From Treponema sp. (GTDB taxonomy: Bacteria > Spirochaetota > Spirochaetia > Treponematales > Breznakiellaceae), in assembly GCA_009786675.1 (NCBI GenBank), contig WQRP01000020.1:103-16670 (forward strand): a stretch of DNA of 16,568 nucleotides. The letters run 5' to 3'. Positions 13,733 through 16,568 of this stretch are shown piece by piece (within the stretch, counting starts at the first letter, position 1; each line of letters opens with the position of its first letter). The position numbers and the translations under genes are program-made. Below the pieces are notes generated by a model. The model saw nothing but the letters and a program-made list of their open reading frames with translations. It had not been told where the DNA came from and did not search any database.

Positions 13733-14802
13733 TTTTGCCGCCCCCTTCTTTTAAGAAACAGATTTCGCAAAACCAGGCTGGTTACCAGAAAAAGAATCAC
13801 CGCCTGCACCACGGCCGCAATCTCGAAAGTAACGTCCGAGTTCTGCATGGCGATTCTAGCCCCCGACGAAATCCACGCGAAGAAAAACCCCGAGGGAATC
13901 AAGGCCGGGGGATAAAAGCCCGCGACAAGCGCCGTGGCAAGCCCGTCCCAGCCAAGCCCCGCCGAGAATTCCCTTATCGTTCTGTGGAAGGTGCCGAAGA
14001 TCATCATGCCGCCGGCCAGGCCGTACATCGCGCCGCTTAAGAACATTGCCAATACTGTGTTTCGCTTGGTGTTGATTCCGCCGTAGCGGGCAAACATTTC
14101 GTTGGCCCCCGCCATTCTGAATTCGTAGCCGAGCTTGGTGTTTTTAAGAAAGGCATGCACGGCGACAACCGCGAAAAGGGCGACCGGCAAAGCCGTGCTT
14201 AGGTTCGACGGTCGTAGAATCAGCGAGAGCCTGAAAGCTTCCGGGATTCTTCCGGTTGCTTGTAGATTCGTTTCGGGATCAAGGAAGGGGCCGTTGACAA
14301 GATAATTGACAATAAGTATGAGCGCGTGGGACAAAAGAAACGACGTGATAAGCTCGTTCGCGTCCCACCGCGCCTTGCAAAAACCGGAAACGGCAGCCAC
14401 CGCGCCCGCGAAAAGCGTCCCGGCAAGTATTGCGACAAACCCGCCGAAATAACCCAGGGGCGCAAGCGCGATTGCTGTAACCGTTGCGACGAAAGCCCCG
14501 GAGTATATCTGCCCCTCGCCGCCAAGGTTCAGGTTGCCGGTCTGCATGGCGATGCTTACCCCCAACCCCCCAAGGATCAGCGGAACCATGCTGTTAAGCA
14601 TGTTGCCGAAGCTGAAAATGTTGCGGAACGGGCCGGCGAAGAAAAAGTAAAGCGTTCTGCCCGGGGTTTCGCTTAGGACGAATGCGAGTAGGACTAGCAC
14701 CAGCAGGGCGATAAGGGCAATGACAACCATCCCGCCGGAGAAGACCCGGAGGGCACCGGTTAGGCGATTGGAGGACAGGGTGTCTGGTAGTAGCGTATTC
14801 AC
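13729..14802 (-). CDS. ABC transporter permease, nucleoside/BMP type (first permease, NupP/YufP-like)
   Basis: A 357-residue BPD_transp_2 permease. A membrane segment at about 24-45 is followed by the family signature MVPLILGGLGVSIAMQTG and NLNLGGEGQIYSGAF (about 70-103), and by the cytoplasmic coupling loop LKNTKLGYEFRMAGANEMFARYGGI in the second half. The GTG at 14802 is used because the next in-frame start (the Met at residue 25) would remove part of the first membrane helix. The ribosome site is poor: AAGGA lies about 12 bases upstream. It works with the coupled downstream permease as a heterodimeric pore. Importers of this type also need a double-length ATPase and a lipoprotein binding protein. 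Neither is encoded upstream, where they are usually found, so they must be elsewhere or lost. Confidence 0.93.
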   Translation of the reverse strand: MNTLLPDTLSSNRLTGALRVFSGGMVVIALIALLVLVLLAFVLSETPGRTLYFFFAGPFRNIFSFGNMLNSMVPLILGGLGVSIAMQTGNLNLGGEGQIYSGAFVATVTAIALAPLGYFGGFVAILAGTLFAGAVAAVSGFCKARWDANELITSFLLSHALILIVNYLVNGPFLDPETNLQATGRIPEAFRLSLILRPSNLSTALPVALFAVVAVHAFLKNTKLGYEFRMAGANEMFARYGGINTKRNTVLAMFLSGAMYGLAGGMMIFGTFHRTIREFSAGLGWDGLATALVAGFYPPALIPSGFFFAWISSGARIAMQNSDVTFEIAAVVQAVILFLVTSLVLRNLFLKRRGRQK

Positions 14803-14809
14803 TATCTGT

Positions 14810-14956
14810 TCATATCCTTGGCAACAATTTCCTTTCGGAGGAGTCTTTCGGAAAGGCGGTGATTTCCAGACCCACTGTCAAGACAGCGGGATCTATTTTT
14901 TCGTCAAGCTTACTAAGCGGGCCTGTTATCTGCCATGGTTTTCTCTCTGCCGCCAT
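14810..14956 (-). CDS. Small ORF upstream of the permease pair, unrecognised (possible remnant)
   Basis: A 48-codon frame (MAAERKPWQITGPLSKL...) starting 4 bases after a good -10 element and ending 7 bases before the permease GTG. No ribosome site is visible, so it would be nearly leaderless. The frame extends further upstream to an ATG at 15028, but that part lies ahead of the promoter. No family is recognised, and there is no membrane segment. It could be a true small protein or leader peptide, the degraded tail of a gene lost when the ATPase disappeared, or a chance frame. The spacing to the permease would allow translational coupling. Confidence 0.3.
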   Translation of the reverse strand: MAAERKPWQITGPLSKLDEKIDPAVLTVGLEITAFPKDSSERKLLPRI

Positions 14957-14960
14957 TAAA

Positions 14961-14989
14961 AGCATATGAACTAGGGCTCGTCTTGTCAA
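14961..14989 (-). promoter_or_regulatory. Sigma-70-type promoter upstream of the small ORF and permeases
   Basis: On the minus strand TTGACA (14989-14984), 17 bases, then TATGCT (14966-14961). The -35 is exact and the -10 matches 4 of 6. Transcription would start near 14954 and run through the 48-codon ORF into the permease pair, so the pair appears to have its own promoter. Confidence 0.55.
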
Positions 14990-15031
14990 GGCGTGGGCAT
15001 GGTATCGCATGAAGCGATTGCCGGGCATGTC

Positions 15032-15403
15032 TTATGGTATAACGTGCGGCTTCGTGTTCTGTTCCTGGTCGTTTTGCACCCTTAACAGCTCTTTTGCCTG
15101 TATGATTAGGTAATCCTGAAACAGCCCGTTTAGCCCGACAAATATTTTGTATAGCTGGGCCAATTTGACATCCTCTGGAATTTCGCAAAACATTGGCTCG
15201 TTCAGGCCATCTCGCAGGTAAGACCGATTCACGTTAAACCGATAGCATATAAGTTCAATGGTGCGATCGCTTATGGGGTTTATGCCGCTTTCCATTCGGG
15301 CGTAAACGCTTTGGGCCGTATAGAGTTCCTTTGCGATGTCTCTTTGCGAAAGCTTTAGCGCCGCCCTAATCGCTTTCAAACGTTCATTTATGGGAATCGC
15401 CAT
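15032..15403 (-). CDS. XRE-family transcriptional regulator
   Basis: A 123-residue protein. An N-terminal Cro/CI-type helix-turn-helix spans about 6-62: LKAIRAALKLSQRDIAKELY, then the recognition helix TAQSVYARMESG, then ISDRTIELICYRFNVNRSYLRDG. The C-terminal half (77-115) is helical and amphipathic and probably mediates oligomerisation. GAAGGGG lies 5 bases before the ATG. The gene is divergent from a small protein whose sequence resembles this C-terminal half, and the intergenic region carries operator-like inverted repeats. The likely role is as an autoregulated repressor. Such genes are typical of accessory or phage-derived segments, but no phage structural gene is visible here. Confidence 0.88.
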   Translation of the reverse strand: MAIPINERLKAIRAALKLSQRDIAKELYTAQSVYARMESGINPISDRTIELICYRFNVNRSYLRDGLNEPMFCEIPEDVKLAQLYKIFVGLNGLFQDYLIIQAKELLRVQNDQEQNTKPHVIP

Positions 15404-15472
15404 TCAAACCCCTTCGCATATCCCAAGCTAACACAAAAACCGCCCGAAAACAAGATTTTCTGATTTTTGGTA

Positions 15473-15500
15473 TTGACACATGCTTTCAGCATCATATACG
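15473..15500 (+). promoter_or_regulatory. Promoter of the small divergent protein
   Basis: TTGACA (15473-15478), 16 bases, then TATACG (15495-15500). Expected transcription start is near 15507. One inverted repeat occupies the spacer and another begins at about the start site, positions where a bound repressor would block RNA polymerase. Confidence 0.55.
15480..15492. promoter_or_regulatory. Inverted repeat in the promoter spacer (operator candidate)
   Basis: ATGCT-ttc-AGCAT, perfect 5-base arms with a 3-base centre, located between the -35 and -10 elements. Probable target of the neighbouring XRE protein, by position only. Confidence 0.4.
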
Positions 15501-15507
15501 ATGTGGA

Positions 15508-15526
15508 CAGTATATATATGATACTG
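15508..15526. promoter_or_regulatory. Inverted repeat at the transcription start (operator candidate)
   Basis: CAGTAT-atatatg-ATACTG, perfect 6-base arms in a 19-base site, a size usual for XRE/CI-type repressors. Its arms differ from those of the site at 15480-15492, so the two may not bind the same protein. Confidence 0.45.
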
Positions 15527-15532
15527 GGCTTT

Positions 15533-15712
15533 ATGGAATACGAAGATACCAAGTTTTCGGTGCTTACTGAAATATTTTCGCAATTCACGGAAGAAAACAG
15601 GGATAATCTGCTGAAAACCGCCGAGCAGCTTTTGAAGGTGCAACAAGAGGATGCGGAAAGGCTAGTCGATACTTCACTTTCAACAGAGAGAACGAAAGAC
15701 GGGTTGGAATAG
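15533..15712 (+). CDS. Small protein resembling the C-terminal half of the divergent XRE regulator
   Basis: A 59-residue, charged, helical protein (MEYEDTKFSVLTEIFSQFTEEN...) without a DNA-binding domain, signal or membrane segment. From E4 it aligns without gaps to the XRE regulator from E77: both begin ED-x-K, share IF about 8 residues later, and share A-x-x-LL-x-VQ further on, giving about 13 identities in 38 positions. This suggests it could pair with the regulator's oligomerisation helices. In-frame ATGs at 15518 (64 residues) and 15467 also exist. The latter lies ahead of the promoter and the former inside an inverted repeat, so 15533 is used. The ribosome site is weak. Function is inferred only from this resemblance and the divergent arrangement. 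Confidence 0.65.
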   Translation: MEYEDTKFSVLTEIFSQFTEENRDNLLKTAEQLLKVQQEDAERLVDTSLSTERTKDGLE

Positions 15713-15781
15713 AAGGGCTGCTTTGGTTTCCATGGGGCGCTGTCCCTCTTGTAAAATGGGTTTCTTGACAAGGAGCGGTTT

Positions 15782-16474
15782 ATGGCGTTAATCAAATGTG
15801 GTTATTGCGGAAAAGAAATTTCCGACAAGGCAAGAGTATGCCAAGGGTGTGGGTACCCAATTGATAGTTCTCCTGCCCAGACTCCGGCGGCCAAAGGGGA
15901 AGGAACAAGTTCCGTCTCTGGTGGGAATATTCTTGCAGAAATGGAGGCAGAGCGACGCACCGAGATTCGCCCTATCGACCTAAATGAAAAATTTGAATAC
16001 ACAGAAAAAAACGGCAATATAACCATCACAAAATATACTGGCGAGGCAAAAGACGTGGTTATTCCAGGCAGTATAAATAATTTTCCGGTTATCGCCATCG
16101 GAGAAAGGGCGTTTGCAAGTAGCCAACTAACAAGTGTTGTCATTCCCGACTCCGTAATTTCTATTGGCGAAAGCGCATTTAGAGATAACCAGCTAACCGG
16201 TGTCAACATTTCCAACTCTGTTGCTGTCATTGGGGGTTGGTCGTTTATGAATAACCAACTAATCGATATTGTCATCCCCGATTCTGTTGCCGTCATTGAA
16301 GACGGGACATTTGCCAACAACCGGCTAATCAGTGTTACCATTCCCGATGCTGTCACTCGTATTGGGAATGGGTCATTTTATGGCAACCAGCTAACATATG
16401 TTGCCATCCCTAGTTCTGTTATTTGTATTGGAGGCGATGCGTTTGACTCCAAAGTGAAAATAACCAGGCAATAA
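15782..16474 (+). CDS. Zinc-ribbon protein with BspA-type leucine-rich repeats
   Basis: A 230-residue protein. AGGAG (15770-15774) lies 7 bases before the ATG. The N-terminus is a zinc ribbon with four cysteines, CGYC (C6, C9) and CQGC (C20, C23). A Ser/Ala/Gly-rich linker follows (28-60). Six BspA-type (LRR_5) repeats of exactly 22 residues run from about 106 to the end, each with the pattern IG-xx-AF/SF-xxNQL-xx-V-x-IP-x-SV. There is no signal peptide or membrane helix, so unlike many BspA-like surface proteins it is predicted to be cytoplasmic. GC content is visibly lower than in the neighbouring core genes, suggesting acquisition or a different selective history. Function is unknown; protein binding is likely. 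Confidence 0.88.
   Translation: MALIKCGYCGKEISDKARVCQGCGYPIDSSPAQTPAAKGEGTSSVSGGNILAEMEAERRTEIRPIDLNEKFEYTEKNGNITITKYTGEAKDVVIPGSINNFPVIAIGERAFASSQLTSVVIPDSVISIGESAFRDNQLTGVNISNSVAVIGGWSFMNNQLIDIVIPDSVAVIEDGTFANNRLISVTIPDAVTRIGNGSFYGNQLTYVAIPSSVICIGGDAFDSKVKITRQ
16097..16448 (+). repeat. 66-bp coding repeats of the leucine-rich-repeat domain
   Basis: The repeats correspond to units beginning at residues 106, 128, 150, 172, 194 and 216. They are recognisable at DNA level (for example ATTCCCGA and AACCAACTAA recur) but are much less uniform than the 96-bp array, so they are older. Confidence 0.75.
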
Positions 16475-16476
16475 CG

Positions 16477-16496
16477 TAAAGCGGCTCTATGCTTTA
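16477..16496. terminator. Weak hairpin between convergent genes
   Basis: TAAAGC (16477-16482) and GCTTTA (16491-16496) form a 6-bp stem with an 8-base loop just after the LRR gene stop. There is no T-run, so termination is uncertain. Confidence 0.25.
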
Positions 16497-16568
16497 AGCC
16501 CCTGCATACAGTTGCCGATTTTTTCTTTTAGCGATGCCGATGGTGTGTCATTCAAAAACTCCGCCGCC
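16487..16568 (-). CDS. C-terminal end of an unidentified gene (cut by right edge)
   Basis: The minus-strand frame is open from the window edge to a TAG at 16487-16489. It encodes 26 residues including EFLNDTPSASLKEKIGN and ending MQGLKA. Composition is that of an ordinary helical protein tail. It is too short to assign. If real, it converges on the LRR gene with a 12-base gap. Confidence 0.4.
   Translation of the reverse strand, partial: AAEFLNDTPSASLKEKIGNCMQGLKA

Noticed and set aside
14999..15040. ATGGTAT direct repeat and an ATCGC-GCGAT hairpin after the XRE gene
   Set aside because: The arms are short (5-7 bases), without a T-run or relation to a promoter; not distinguishable from chance.
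15388..15795. A 135-codon minus-strand frame over the small divergent gene
   Set aside because: It runs across the promoter and both inverted repeats and is rich in Ser and Cys with no recognisable domain; the plus-strand frame shows homology to the XRE C-terminus.

Overview
The window looks like the chromosome of a spirochaete of the Treponema group, possibly a termite-gut type. This is inferred from four things: a tandem-PAS sensor whose style I associate with such treponemes, a cheR-cheB pair beside membrane TPR proteins, promoter boxes matching the sigma-28 (FliA) consensus, and a BMP/Nup-type permease pair. No rRNA, tRNA, CRISPR array or transposase was seen. Apart from its ends the window is densely coding, and no gene-free stretch exceeds 300 bases.

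Layout. (1) 1-1067, minus: the first 355 codons of an HTH-PAS-PAS protein, probably a sensor kinase, running off the left edge. (2) 1252-4209, plus: a tight four-gene operon behind a near-consensus sigma-70 promoter, encoding a membrane-anchored M23 peptidase, a bactofilin, a YaaR/DUF327 protein and a PSP1/RicT protein. The first two form the cell-shape pairing known from other bacteria. (3) 10606-4217, minus: a 1441-residue membrane TPR protein with about 16 acidic 32-residue repeats, then cheR, then cheB. (4) 10652-12842, plus: an exported protein with two CBM48-like early-set domains, and a membrane-anchored TPR protein ending in an Mrr-like fold that seems to lack its catalytic residues. 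(5) 14802-12845, minus: two translationally coupled ABC permeases of the nucleoside/BMP type, with no ATPase gene beside them. (6) 14803-16568: an accessory-looking segment with a 48-codon ORF, an XRE repressor, a divergent small protein resembling the repressor's C-terminal half, a zinc-ribbon/leucine-rich-repeat protein of lower GC, and the tail of another gene at the right edge.

Main points. The 45-bp gap between the giant TPR gene and the CBM48 gene is almost filled by two back-to-back sigma-28-like promoters whose -10 elements form one perfect palindrome. A further exact GCCGATAA lies just before the second TPR gene. Together with cheR-cheB, this suggests that three otherwise uncharacterised genes belong to the motility/chemotaxis regulon; the giant TPR protein has the architecture of spirochaetal flagellar-collar proteins. 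The second point is the XRE repressor with its divergent partial homologue and operator-like inverted repeats, a layout reminiscent of SinR/SinI. Several start codons (cheR, the CBM48 gene, the TPR genes) sit within a few bases of a -10 element and lack a Shine-Dalgarno sequence, so leaderless or near-leaderless mRNAs are likely.
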